NCBI GenBank assembly: GCA_900208305.1
Contig: OAPG01000005.1
Coordinates: 806,001 to 870,000, forward strand
DNA from: Melanopsichium pennsylvanicum
Taxonomy: Eukaryota > Basidiomycota > Ustilaginomycetes > Ustilaginales
Direction: 5' to 3'
DNA: 64,000 nucleotides
Shown: in pieces, positions 31,136-41,744 of the stretch
Numbering within the stretch: position 1 is the stretch's first letter
How the letters are laid out: every line of letters starts with the position of its first letter
Translations under genes and position numbers: made by a program
Notes under the pieces: model-generated
What the model was told of the DNA's origin: nothing
The model's database searches: none
The model's input: the letters and a program-made list of their open reading frames with translations, nothing else

Positions 31136-34100
31136 GATCTGGAATGAGAGCGCTCACGTTCACAGCCAGACAGCCGTGGACCAAAAAGTGAGCTACCGGC
31201 ACAGAGCTTGGAAGTTTGTCCAGGTCGGATGGGCTGACAAGCGATGTATGCGCAAAGGTGGTCGCCTGTTTCAGTGACGCGTCAGTGAGTGGCCGGGACA
31301 GAATGGACCGTGCTTGTGACTGCTGCTGGATGAGAAGGGGTTCTGGTCGGTGACTTGATGCAGTGGACTAGCACTGACCGAGACGTTGAAGATCGAGTGA
31401 GGCCGAGCTTGAGCCGCGGTGATGATGATGGTGGTGGTTATCAAGAGGTGAAGAGTGAAAATGGCGACTTGGGCGGGGGGAAAGCGCAACGCAGAGCGCA
31501 AGTGTGATGGGGCTGCGATACGATGATCCTGAGTCGAGGAGAGATGGGATTGTAGAGTCGGCTCCTCGTACCCTTGCAGCGACCTCTCGACTTCGTCTTT
31601 GCTCCAAGATTGAGTTGACTGAGCTTGGTTGGGACACTAATAATGGCATTTGGCTTCTCTCTTCTGTTTCTCTTCCGCACCTTACCGCGCCGCGACTTTT
31701 GCCGCAAAGCTGAGCCGTTTATTTTGTTGTGTGTCTATCCGTACAGCTTCGAATAGCGAAAGCTCAAACGCGCAGGCGGCCAGCTTTGGCGCTTTGGAAA
31801 TGGGTTGGAACAATTTTCGATATGGCTGCCACAGAACTCTGGCTCACTCTAGCTGGAGATCGGATTGGATTGGTTAGTTGATGAAGGAGTGACAGACCAT
31901 CAACCTCGTGCGCATGTGCCTCGTCTTGCAATTTTCGTGGTTTTTTCTTCGCACCGAGCGTTTCAAAACGGAGCGCCGAGTCCGGATCGAGCGGACACGA
32001 CAGAAGTGAGTCGCAAGCTTGGTGCGTGTTCGATCTCGTCCCTCAAGTTCCGTTGCTCTGCCCCTGGCGACTCTCACGGCCGTCAACTTCGTTCGAGAGA
32101 CTTCACGACAGTGAAAGATACGGCATCTGTCAAGACATGACAGCGAGATAGACATGGTCACCTCTTACGTCGGCCCTGTCAGGCACCGAACACTTGTGTG
32201 GAAGACCTGCCAAGTACAGGCGAATCGGGGTTTGCCCGATAGGCTGATGCGTCTCAGGGTTGGAGATGTCAAGGCCCGAGATCTCAACGCTGCTAGCCGA
32301 TCAATTGCTTCGGCTCCTGAATATTAAAAACCACCTCAGAAAAGATGTGCCCAAAAAGCTGTCTCTTGCTGGATGCCGATCGCGCCGATCGGGCCTGTTC
32401 GGACAGATACGCTGATGCTGCCAGAAGCATGACAATACCAAACATGGCAGCTTATTCGTCCGCACCGAGCAACGGGACAGCAGCTCCAACCTACAACTGC
32501 ACACGAGACAGTATGCGGGAAAGAGAGTCAGGATGTACTTTGCCGCTTCCACACCACGCTGTGCAACAATCTCTGAAAGGAGACTAAACAGCAGACGACT
32601 CCTCTACAATCAACAGGACGAAGTCTACTCGCTCCCATCGATATCAAGCGATGCTTACGGGACCAGCCAGACCGATTCTACCAGCGAACTGGTGATCTTC
32701 GTTGACTGATAACGTTGCGACATTCGGCCGAACGCAGACCCTTGCAGGATGGGCGAAAGACCGAGTCACAGACACCGAGACTGCCACGTTGAAGCGTCCT
32801 TAGATTGGCCATGGCCAAGATCTTCTGGATCCCAAATGCCCTGGGGCAGTGCTGCCGGAGTATAGAACCTTTTTCTGTCTTAAGCGCTAGCGTCAAAGGA
32901 GCAAGTCTTCATGCGGCCTGGTTCGTTTATCAGCGTCACTGTCATCACACAGAGGCCTCGACTAAATCGACGCTGAACAAGCAATCATATTGCACAGCAG
33001 GCACATCACACCGCACCAGTAAGGGCTGAATGTGAAAGCTCGGTAAGAAACGGTGCGGGAGCAGGCTGCGAAGCTCTATGCTCGGCGCTTTGTGGAATGT
33101 CGGGGTCTAGATGAAATAAAGCGACACTCGTACGACTTCAGCGGCAAACAGCTGAGCGGTCGCCGGTCGAATGCCCGTTCCAGTACACATCATCATTACA
33201 TGTCAAAATTGGCGAGTGAGCAGAAAGCAAGGGGACAGACAGTGAGCCAAACCAGACTCCGCTCTCCCCCTGGAGGCTATCCAAGTCAGAATTCGTCGTT
33301 CGGAAGAGCTATTACCGGCTTGACAAGGCTTTGGCAGGGCATCGTCATGTCTGTTCGGCGAAAATGGTGAACCGAGGCGAACGAGATCCCCAATCACGAA
33401 AACTATACAATATGACGGGGAGAAGACACGAGCTCTGCATCCTCTGCCAGGGGCCGCGTCGCATGTTTTAGCTGAAAAAGAAAATGCAGATTCGAAAGAG
33501 GAAAGGTGCAAGATGGTGAAGAGGTCGAGACCGTGCGGCAACGCGGTGAAGCGGCTCAGGCTACTCTCGTTGCCATCTGGGTCTAAAGAACAACGCACAC
33601 AAGGCAAAGTCGACATGCACAGCCTCTGGGCACGCCTCCTTCGTCATTACAAACGTGTCTGCATGCTTTGGGGAAGATGACAGGTCACAAACTGTGTTCG
33701 ATGATCAGCAAAGTGAGCATCACTGTGCGTGCTTGACCTTGCGGTGCTGAGTGTCTTTCTGAGCCTCTCTGATTTCACCTGGACGCGACAAGAGTGGAGG
33801 ACAGCGCACCTTCGCACGGATCAGCCAGCAGTTGTGCTTTCAACCGCTTGCGAGGGGCGAGGCGAGACCTTCACACTTTTTACCTGGGGTGGCTTTCCGA
33901 GCCGCAGGCAAGCAAAATCATTCAAGGTTCAACTGAGTCTGAATGCAGTACAGAAGATGTCTCTGTGTTGCTCTCTTCCCACACCTCGCCTATGGGGCAT
34001 ACAGCGTTGCCAGCGAATATTAATGCGCAGCTGTTGGGACCTGACCTAGCGCGATTCAGGTCTACATTCCAACAGAAATCAAGATAAACACGCGGGTCAA

Positions 34101-34883
34101 CAGGGCTAGGCTCGAATGATGCAAAGCGATGACGGTCTGGCGGGGTCTCGACCTGTCAAAAACATTGTCCTTCGATGCTCATCTTGACGTCTTCCTTCTG
34201 TTAGGCAAGCCGGCGCACCGTCTCATTGCAGCGCGAGTTCCAAGCTCGTATTGCCCGTTCTTTGAACAAAGTTTGAACTAAGAGGTAAGGACGGCAAACC
34301 AGTTACGAGTATGAGGAATCAGTACCTTGGCCGGCATGATGGTTGCTCCTACAGCTTGGCTGCGAGGAAATGCCGGTCTGCGGAAGAAATGGTACGTGAC
34401 AAGAAGAGTTGAGGCCCTTAGGTCGCTGCTGAGAGCTTTGGAGCCTACTGTGCTGCAAACTTAATTGCACCCACGCTCTTCCTCGCTTGGAAGTGGCCGG
34501 CTGGATGAACGTCAGAGAACCACAAATGCGAACGTCACTTGGTAGTAGATGGAGCAGCAAGCGAGGGTCGCGCACGGAGCAGCTCGCACAGCCAGCCAGC
34601 CACTTCAACCTGTCCTGCCACACATTGCTTCTTTAACCATGCAACATTCTCGACACGGCTCATGCGCCACTACGGTTGTTGACCTGTGAAAACAGGTCGT
34701 GCTCAGGGAATGCAGTGAGGCCTGTCTTCCTTTGAAGCCGCTTGCCCGCGACGAATAGGTACGACCGGTCTCTTCTTCTGACTCTATATAAAGAGCGTGT
34801 TCGGGTGCCTCAAACACCTACATCCCAACATATTACCAACATACCTCTTGACTCAGTCTTTGACAAACTATTTTCAAGTCACA
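31136..34883. other. 3.7-kb divergent intergenic region between INO80 and the DDR48-like gene
   Basis: No recognisable gene was found on either strand; the frames present are short and mutually overlapping. It must hold the INO80 promoter on the left and the DDR48-like promoter on the right, including the TATATAAAG at 34785-34793. I saw no tandem arrays or long inverted repeats, and none of the TACTGTA motifs common in other spacers. Confidence 0.55.
34785..34793 (+). promoter_or_regulatory. TATA box of the DDR48-like gene
   Basis: A consensus TATATAAAG lies 91 bp before the ATG at 34884, a distance that suits a 5' UTR of roughly 60 nt. A strong TATA box fits a highly inducible gene. This is inferred from position and sequence only. 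Confidence 0.65.
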
Positions 34884-35600
34884 ATGGACGGCTTCATCAA
34901 CAAAGCGAAGGAGTTCGCTGGCTCCGAGCAGGGCCAGAACATGATCAACAAATTCACTGGTGGTAACAACAACAACAACAATGACAACAACTCGTCTTCA
35001 TACGGCAGCAATAACGACGACAGCAGTTACGGATCTGGTAACAACAACAGCAGCTCTTACGGCAGCGGTAACAACTCTTCGTCTGGCTTCGGCTCCTCCG
35101 GCCGAAACAATGACGATGACTCCTATGGCTCTGGTAACAACGATAGCAGTTCCTACGGAAGCGGCAACAACGACTCGTCCTCGTACGGCTCCTCCGGTTT
35201 CAACAATAACAACAACAACGACGACAGCTACGGCTCTGGCAACAATAACAGCAGCTCATACGGCGGCAACAACTCCTCGTCTGGCTTTGGTTCATCTGGT
35301 CGCAACAACAACGACGACTCGTACGGATCTGGTAACAACAACAGCTCCTACGGCGACAACAATTCTTCGTCCGGCTTTGGCTCCTCCGGCCGCAACAATG
35401 ACAATGACTCCTATGGCTCTGGAAACCAGTCGTCTGGCTTCGGTTCCTCGGGCGGCCGAGATGGCCAGTCCGGTGGCTACGGCAACAACAACGATGACGA
35501 CTCGTACGGATCTTCCGGCCGCGGTGGCAACTCTGGTGGCTACGGCGACAACAGCTCCAGCGGTTACGGTAACGATAACAACAACAGCAACGACTACTAA
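34884..35600 (+). CDS. Asn/Ser/Gly/Tyr repeat protein, DDR48-like stress protein
   Basis: The product is 238 aa, starting at ATG 34884. A short ordered N-terminus (MDGFINKAKEFAGSEQGQNM, then INKFTGG) may form an amphipathic helix. From about residue 28 to the end it is a degenerate repeat of units such as SSYGSGNN, SSSGFGSSGRNN and NDDDSYGSGNN, with many Asn, Ser, Gly, Asp and regularly spaced Tyr/Phe. The unit resembles the NNDDSYGS repeats of yeast Ddr48, a stress- and DNA-damage-inducible protein, but this could be compositional convergence rather than descent. Regular Tyr/Phe spacing in a polar context is typical of condensate-forming domains. The TATA box upstream fits inducible expression. 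The molecular function is unknown. Confidence 0.65.
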   Translation: MDGFINKAKEFAGSEQGQNMINKFTGGNNNNNNDNNSSSYGSNNDDSSYGSGNNNSSSYGSGNNSSSGFGSSGRNNDDDSYGSGNNDSSSYGSGNNDSSSYGSSGFNNNNNNDDSYGSGNNNSSSYGGNNSSSGFGSSGRNNNDDSYGSGNNNSSYGDNNSSSGFGSSGRNNDNDSYGSGNQSSGFGSSGGRDGQSGGYGNNNDDDSYGSSGRGGNSGGYGDNSSSGYGNDNNNSNDY

Positions 35601-36071
35601 AGGTTGTCAACTGCTCAATCAATTTACGTTCCCTGACTTGATACCTATTGCCTGTAAGCCCCAAACTCAATCTATTCAAAGAAATCGTCGGGAAACATTA
35701 CACTCCAGCGCGGGCAATGTGTGTGATGCTGCTAAAGAAATGTGGGTTTCTCCGTAGCTTAAATTTGCCGTCGGATAGGCCAGAACGTGTGATTGATGCC
35801 TAGCGCTTCCCGTATGTTTCACCGATGAGGGTGAAATCGGGTGCGCCGGCCTCGTGAGGCATCTGGCACGTCTTAAATCTTGACAGGCATTGAATTGCAG
35901 CTGTGATTCTCCGTATATTGGAATTTTCTTTGTTGCGACCTTTTTGTCATGCTGGCCTCTTTCGACTAAGCTCCAAATTTATCTGCGTGCTTTGCTTCCC
36001 GCCACCACTGGGTCATGTCTCTGATCGTGAAGTATAGTCAGCGGCGTCCGTTCTGGAGCTGAGCTACAAGG
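35601..36071. other. Spacer between the DDR48-like gene and SWI5
   Basis: A 471-bp stretch with the 3' flank of the repeat-protein gene and the promoter of SWI5. No gene or structured repeat is apparent. Confidence 0.55.
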
Positions 36072-36759
36072 ATGCGTAGGTCAGCATCATCTTCGAAAGC
36101 CTCAGGGTCCACCCCTACGAGACCTCGTCCTGGCGACTCCTCGGCAGTCCTGAACCCTTTCAAGCCCCTCAGTGGCCTTGAAAGCAGGCAAAAGCCCTCC
36201 TCCTCCCCCTCGTATGTCATCGGAGCTCGCGATAACCAGCGCGGCATCCAGCAGCAAGAGCAATCTCATGCATCCTCATCCACCGCGACCACATCCGCTG
36301 CACGCGAACTTCGCGCACGATCCATCGCCGAACTTGAACAAGAGGTCTCGGATATGGAGCTCTTCCTGAAGTAAGCACCTAATCCCATCCTGCTCATCAG
36401 GGTTTCGAATTCTTACAATTTCATCTGATCTGCTGATTGGTTTGGTAAAGCGAGAGACTGGCATCCCACAACGCAACTCGCAAAGCAAAGGGTCTGCCGA
36501 ATCAGCAGCCAGAACAAATCGTTTCCGAGTACATCGCTCTCCTCACGCAGTATAACAAGGTTAAGGATTCGGCTCAGTTGATCTTTGACAAGGTGAGCAC
36601 TCCTCCGTACTTCCACAGGTCCTGGAATGGAAGACATAGTTGAGCAGCCACTGACCTTCTTATCTCCTGGTCGTCGGACAGATCGCCGACATCGAACAAC
36701 TGCCTGCGAAGGAGATTCACGCCCGCTACGGCGTTGACGAGTCGGATTCTTCCGCCTAA
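36072..36759 (+). CDS. SWI5: Swi5 homologous-recombination mediator protein, three exons
   Basis: Exons are 36072-36370, 36451-36592 and 36682-36759 with donors GTAAGC and GTGAGC and acceptors AAG and CAG; all junctions keep frame. The product is 172 aa. Residues 1-85 are Ser-rich and disordered. From about residue 88 there is a coiled coil (RELRARSIAELEQEVSDMEL) and then the Swi5 domain: QIVSEYIALLTQYNKVKDSA, QLIFDKIADIEQLPAKEIHA and RYGV. The pattern of a YN-KD helix, then a K-ADIE helix, then a closing YGV/FGL is typical of Swi5/Sae3. Swi5 pairs with Sfr1 to stabilise Rad51 and Dmc1 filaments. The last intron acceptor is unambiguous. The family call is based on motif pattern in a small domain. 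Confidence 0.86.
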
Positions 36760-36975
36760 ACCCCGGCCCCAATATTAGCCGTCTTTGCATCCACAAAATT
36801 GCATTCGCAGCATTCCTCATCGTCCGTCTTTCGGCATTGTTTCACCATGTCTCGCCGCAAACACCTGTAACATCTCGTCAATCGCATGCATTCTTCAATT
36901 TCGAACAACACATACACACAGAGAACATGAAGTCGTCACATGAACCGCTAGGATTGCAAACGCTCTTGAAATGTT

Positions 36976-38580
36976 CTACACGACAGCAGAGCTCGTCCTG
37001 GCCTCGGAGGTAGCCGCGGGAAGCGGTGGTGGTCTGGCCCCGTAGCTTGGAAAGTTTCTCCTACTCAGAAGCAATCCTTTCAAGCTCCTAATTTCTGCCT
37101 TGACCTGAGCGAGATCGCCTGATTTCGGGCTCTCGGTGCCGCTGCCAGTATCTGTTGTGCCGGCACCGAATCTGAAGGTGCCTCCGGTGTAGGAGGAAGA
37201 GGAGTTCGCGGAAAAGGCGTGAGTGGAAATGTCTGCGTTCAACCCCACCAATGCAGATTTCAGAGAGGAGAGAACGGGGGAAACAGTGTATGAGGAGGAG
37301 GAAGAGGTGAAGGTGGTTGATGACTGAGTGTGCTTGTGCTTCTTCTGATAGGCTCCATAGGGGTCGAATTCTAATCCATCATCGTCGGAGGCGGTGCCAG
37401 GGTCGGATTCCGATTCCCACTCGTCTGAGCCTGATCCTGCATCCGCGACACTTGCGACTCTAGCGCGAGGGGGAGCAATGAAATTGGTGGTGGCTTTGGA
37501 TGCGACAGCTTCAGTGGTGGCGTGGCTTCCACACAATTCACCCTTGAGAGCCTCTGCAAGTCGAGCCATCCTCTCACGGATTGGCGCCGTCAAATCGATC
37601 GGTTCCATCTTAGGCGCAGCCGCCTTTTCTACTTCTTCGCCACCCTCAACCGATCCTTCCGACTCTGAACCGTCTTTCTCGGACAGAAAAGGCGTCTTGG
37701 TATCTACGACCACGTCGGTACCTGGCAGCACGACCTTCTCTGTCTTTCCTTCTGTAGTGTTTTCTGTAGATTTCACGCCCTCCTTCTCGCTCTCTGTACC
37801 TACTACCGATGGGTCGTCAGTGAAGTGTACCTTTTTCAGCACGCCTTTGAGCGGGGACTTGGCAGTAAAAGCTGTTGTATCTTCCGAAGAGCCAAGCTGG
37901 CTTTGTTGAATAGGAACATATGTGGCAATACTTGCGACATTGGATCTTAATTTGTCGAACAACACGATGTGGTGTTTGAGAACGATACTGCGGGCATCGA
38001 ACATAGCAGTGATCTTGGGCAGAATATAAGCGCGGTAGGATCCAACGAGAATGGCAGTTAGGCCACCAGAGAGCATCATCAAGTAGCTTAATGTTCGGAA
38101 GAATTGCAACAACACCTGGTACCTCGTCAACGAGGATCCTTGTTGAGAGCCGGTTTGTTGCTGATTGAGTTGCTGGGCAGGACGAGGAGCAGACGGATCA
38201 TAGTATAAAGCTAATGGAGAGCTGGGATATGATTTGGGCGGAGGAGCAATGGAATCTGCGTGGATTGGATCGTCGAACTGCTTTGCGGCCAGTTCGAAAG
38301 GGTCAACATCGCCGGAAGCAGGCTGGTGCGAGCGAGCATGCAAATTCGAGGCGGGAGACTTGGAATCGTCAAACGCACGAGCGATCTCTTCTTCGGTCAG
38401 GCCTTTAGATCGGAGGAACTCCCGTTTGTCGTCGTCAGAAGCTGACTCGGAGATGTTTGCAGATGTGAGAAATCGGGTTGCTTGTGCAAGGATCTGGGAT
38501 CGATCATTACCTTGCTGAGAGGCGGGCGCGATGGAGAAGGATGCATCAACGCCGCCGCCATTGCTGTTGTCATCCGCCAT
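36976..38580 (-). CDS. PEX14: Peroxisomal membrane docking protein PEX14
   Basis: The product is 534 aa from the ATG at 38580 (MADDNSNGGGVDASFSIAPA). The frame stays open upstream to another ATG at 38835, but the extra 85 residues look non-conserved, so the inner start is preferred. Residues about 26-72 form the Pex14 N-terminal domain (QILAQATRFLTSANI, then KREFLRSKGLTEEEIARAF), which binds WxxxF/Y motifs of the receptor Pex5. A hydrophobic segment at about 157-187 (LLQFFRTLSYLMMLSGGLTA region) fits the membrane span, followed by a short coiled coil. The C-terminal half is Ser/Glu-rich and disordered. Pex14 is part of the docking complex for import of peroxisomal matrix proteins. The gene is convergent with SWI5 over 216 bp. 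Confidence 0.87.
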   Translation of the reverse strand: MADDNSNGGGVDASFSIAPASQQGNDRSQILAQATRFLTSANISESASDDDKREFLRSKGLTEEEIARAFDDSKSPASNLHARSHQPASGDVDPFELAAKQFDDPIHADSIAPPPKSYPSSPLALYYDPSAPRPAQQLNQQQTGSQQGSSLTRYQVLLQFFRTLSYLMMLSGGLTAILVGSYRAYILPKITAMFDARSIVLKHHIVLFDKLRSNVASIATYVPIQQSQLGSSEDTTAFTAKSPLKGVLKKVHFTDDPSVVGTESEKEGVKSTENTTEGKTEKVVLPGTDVVVDTKTPFLSEKDGSESEGSVEGGEEVEKAAAPKMEPIDLTAPIRERMARLAEALKGELCGSHATTEAVASKATTNFIAPPRARVASVADAGSGSDEWESESDPGTASDDDGLEFDPYGAYQKKHKHTQSSTTFTSSSSSYTVSPVLSSLKSALVGLNADISTHAFSANSSSSYTGGTFRFGAGTTDTGSGTESPKSGDLAQVKAEIRSLKGLLLSRRNFPSYGARPPPLPAATSEARTSSAVV

Positions 38581-39087
38581 GGTAAGATCGCTGGACTCTG
38601 TGTGGTCTAAGAAGAGTGGATGATGGTGGAGGGAAGAGGTTTCATCTGAGTCAGGGTCAACAAATGGAGTGTCTTGACCCCGCACCACGCTGCAATTCTC
38701 GCTTTCGGATAAGTCGTTGCGGTTGAAAGACCGAAGACCGGTGCCGCCACAGCGACGTGAGCGCCCAGAGTAAATTTTGTCGCGCGAGAAATTGCTGCAT
38801 ACCCCACGTTGAAGTGGAACTGTCCTCATCCACATGGCACACCCGTAATGGTGCTATCACGCAACTGATATCACTGACTCGTGCAACAGCCTTCGCACAC
38901 AATGCAGAAGACAGTCATTCTCACCACTGTGGAGCTTCATCGTGGATTAAATGCAATTTCGGGTCATAGGCGGAAGAAAGAGGACGTTCTGCTGAACTGC
39001 ATAGCTACGACAGAAATCTTGCGAAATCTGTAAGGCGGTGACATGACAATAGAGCCAGTGTAGACGGTGATTGACGGAGTATTTCAT
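38581..39087. other. Spacer between GDI1 and PEX14
   Basis: These 507 bp between two minus-strand genes contain the PEX14 promoter and the GDI1 3' flank. The right part carries the possible upstream ATG extension of PEX14 (to 38835). No further gene is seen. Confidence 0.55.
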
Positions 39088-40553
39088 CTAAGCCTGGACC
39101 TGAGCACCCTCGCCATCATCGCGCTTCTTAAGGACGAGCTTCTGACCGTTGGTCATTCGCCTCCACACATCGTGGACATCCTCGACAACGGTCTCGAAAT
39201 GCGAAGTGGCATCGTACGAGCGTGTGATAAAGACGTTGTCGTCCTTGCCGCCCTCGGTGGGCTCCTCGATTGGGCTAATCGAAATGAACTTGTCGAGGAT
39301 GGGACCGAGGAGGTCGAGACCGGGGCGAAGCTCGAGCTCGGGCTTGTCCGTTTCAACGATGGTCGAGACTTGAGCGACGTAGAAGTCACGAGCAGCGATG
39401 TTCTGTGCGCTCGAGACGCCCGAGATGTAGATGTCGTGCTTTCGGCCGACCTGGTTCTGAGGGATGATGAGCTGAACCGAGTCCGAGTTGTCGGTGTTGG
39501 GAATGGGGTGCTTGAGGATGCAAATGGCACGCACGACCTTGCCGGTCTCGCGCACCTTCTGCTTGCCGGCAATGCCGGAGCGGAAGTAGGAGGGGTCACC
39601 AATGACCATATCGGCCTTGACGGTCTCCTCACCACTTCGAACCCCCACGAATTTGCCTGTCTCGGAGTCGACGACGATCTCGTCGACGGGTTTGTCGAGC
39701 ATGTAGGTACCGCCGTAGATGGCCGAGAGACGAGCAAAGGCCTGGGGAAGCTCGCCGAGACCGTAGAGCGGGTAGATGTAGGGAGACTTTCCGTAACGAG
39801 CCATGGATGAAGTATAGAGGATGATGCGGTCGTAAGTCTCGCGAGCAGGGCGCTGGAGGTAAGAGTCATCGAGGTGGAGGGCCATCGAGTGGCCGATAAA
39901 GTCCTTGGTACCGGGCTCGAGGCCAAAGTAGTCAAAGACCTTGACCATGCTGTCCGAGTCGAGATCCAGACTCTGGTGCGTGGCAGGGTCTGAGTCGCGC
40001 CAATTCTGGATGAATTCGAAAAACTTCTTGGCTCTGCGCTTCTCGAAGAGACCCATGAGCGAAGATCGGACAGCCTCCATTTCGGTAGCGGGCACCTTGG
40101 CGATCTTACCGTCGCGGTAGACATACGAAGCAGCGATCTGCTTGAATTCGAGGTATCGAGTGACATCGGTGTGAACGAGCATCTGTGTGAGCTCACCGTT
40201 GGCCATGATGAGCTTAGGGATGAGGTCGACAGCCCAGTCACGGTCGCGGCCCCAGTCCCTGGGAGGCTCTGCACCCGGGCGGAACTTTTCGTAGAGCTGG
40301 GTGAGGTTCAACGAGGCCATTTCACCACCATAGACCTGACCTCGATCAATGTGAAGGACCTTCTTTCCATCGACAGACAAGAGTGCAGAAAGCACACATT
40401 CGGTCACACCAGTGCCGAGAATGACGGCGTCTGTGAAAGTGGAGCAGGTTGGCAAACGTGGGAACAGCAATGTGAACAGCGTCAGTAAGCAGGCTGAGGG
40501 ATTGCTGAAACTGCGTTTGCATAAAGGCAAAACATACCGTACTTCTCATCCAT
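39088..40553 (-). CDS. GDI1: Rab GDP-dissociation inhibitor (GDI), two exons
   Basis: Exon 1 is only 16 nt (40538-40553, MDEKY plus one base) with donor GTATGT. Exon 2 is 39088-40430 after acceptor CAG. The joined 452-aa product begins MDEKYDAVILGTGVTECVLS, the Rossmann-type start of all GDIs. It also shows the diagnostic segments HIDRGQVYGGEMASLN, VDLIPKLIMANGELTQMLVH, MALHLDDSYL, YPLYGLGELPQAFARLSAIY and GGTYMLDKPVDEI. GDI extracts prenylated GDP-bound Rab proteins from membranes and keeps them soluble in the cytosol for recycling. Length is normal for the family. The intron is 107 nt. The gene is divergent from the SMP-domain gene. Confidence 0.97.
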
Positions 40554-41744
40554 ATTGCCAGAGTGTGGTTTGTGTTTGGGAGAGATGATGTGACGAGGTG
40601 TGTAAGGTATGACAGAAGCTTACAGTTTAGGCAGGCGGAAAGTGCAATTCTGAGGCTGACTTTACCGTGACAATACAATACGTGGGCGTGCGCGAGTTGT
40701 GCACGACTAAGGGAGCACAGTGCGTGTGCATTTGTACAAGAGTGTGTGTTGCTCTATCTCCACTCAAACATCAAGCAATTTTCGTAGCCAGTACAACTGC
40801 ATCGTAAATTTACTGTGTGTACAGTGCGGTACTATAAATTTACTTTACAGTACATACAACGCACTCAGATCGACACACTCAGGAGTGGCCGCCGATCCCT
40901 TTTTTGGACGCCTGTCTATCCTCGGTCGATTTTTCAACAAGCATGTGAGATCGAAAGAGTTCTATAAAAGCGCTACTGAGAAAATTGGCGATGTCGGCCA
41001 GATTTCATGACGCGGGAAACGGTCAACAAGGCAGAAAGAGTGATTCAACCATGACATGAGTGGCACGACTGGGCTTGCCTTGAGATATTCCTCTGATTTC
41101 CTGAAGTACCGGCCACTCTCCTCGCACACATGCTCAGTACTACCATACTATGCCTAGATACTTAGCACAATATGAGCTGCCAGGCCCAAGGATGGCTGCT
41201 TGTGCGAGCAGGTACAGGACGATGACGAAAAGCAGAGTAGTGAGCTTCCCCGTTCTGCAGCTAACACCAGGTCAACTTTTACAATTTTTAGTCGTCTAAG
41301 CTCAACGCGCACAGACGCTTTTCGAAAAGTGACACTCTCCAACAACACTCGCTACTGTAAATTAAATTTTACTGTACTACTGTAAGGTACAGTAAATCAT
41401 ACTTTACATCACAGTCCACCGAAATTGGCACGAGAACAAGCGGCCTGACGTGGCTGATTTAGCTTTCCAACAGTAATACCTCCTTCGATGCTCAGCGAAG
41501 GTGTCCGTGTCCATCTCAAGACTTGTGCCTCTCCTCTAAGATCATACCATCATCCACTTTGCTACTCGCATCGCACTCTCATATATCTTCTTCACCAACA
41601 CAATAAGCCCTCGTCAGCGTTGGCGTAGTCGGCATGCTGAATTTCTAGGAGTCGTGCTTACTCAGCTCGATCATCAAATGGCAAAAGAGGAGGAACGTAC
41701 AGTCTCACAATTGCGGCTTCATCTCCACATCACACTCGTTCGAG
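40554..41744. promoter_or_regulatory. Divergent promoter region GDI1 / Nvj2-like gene
   Basis: This 1.2-kb spacer between divergent start codons is AT-rich in two patches. At 40801-40852 there are TTTACTGTGTGTACAGTG and TTTACAGTAC-like sequences, and at 41353-41394 there are four TACTGTA/TACAGTA copies within 42 bp. No gene is seen. The regulatory role is inferred from position. Confidence 0.55.

Noticed and set aside
38581..38835. Upstream ATG extending PEX14 by 85 residues
   Set aside because: The extension lacks similarity to the family, whose conserved N-terminal domain normally begins within a few dozen residues of the start; the inner ATG gives a normal layout.
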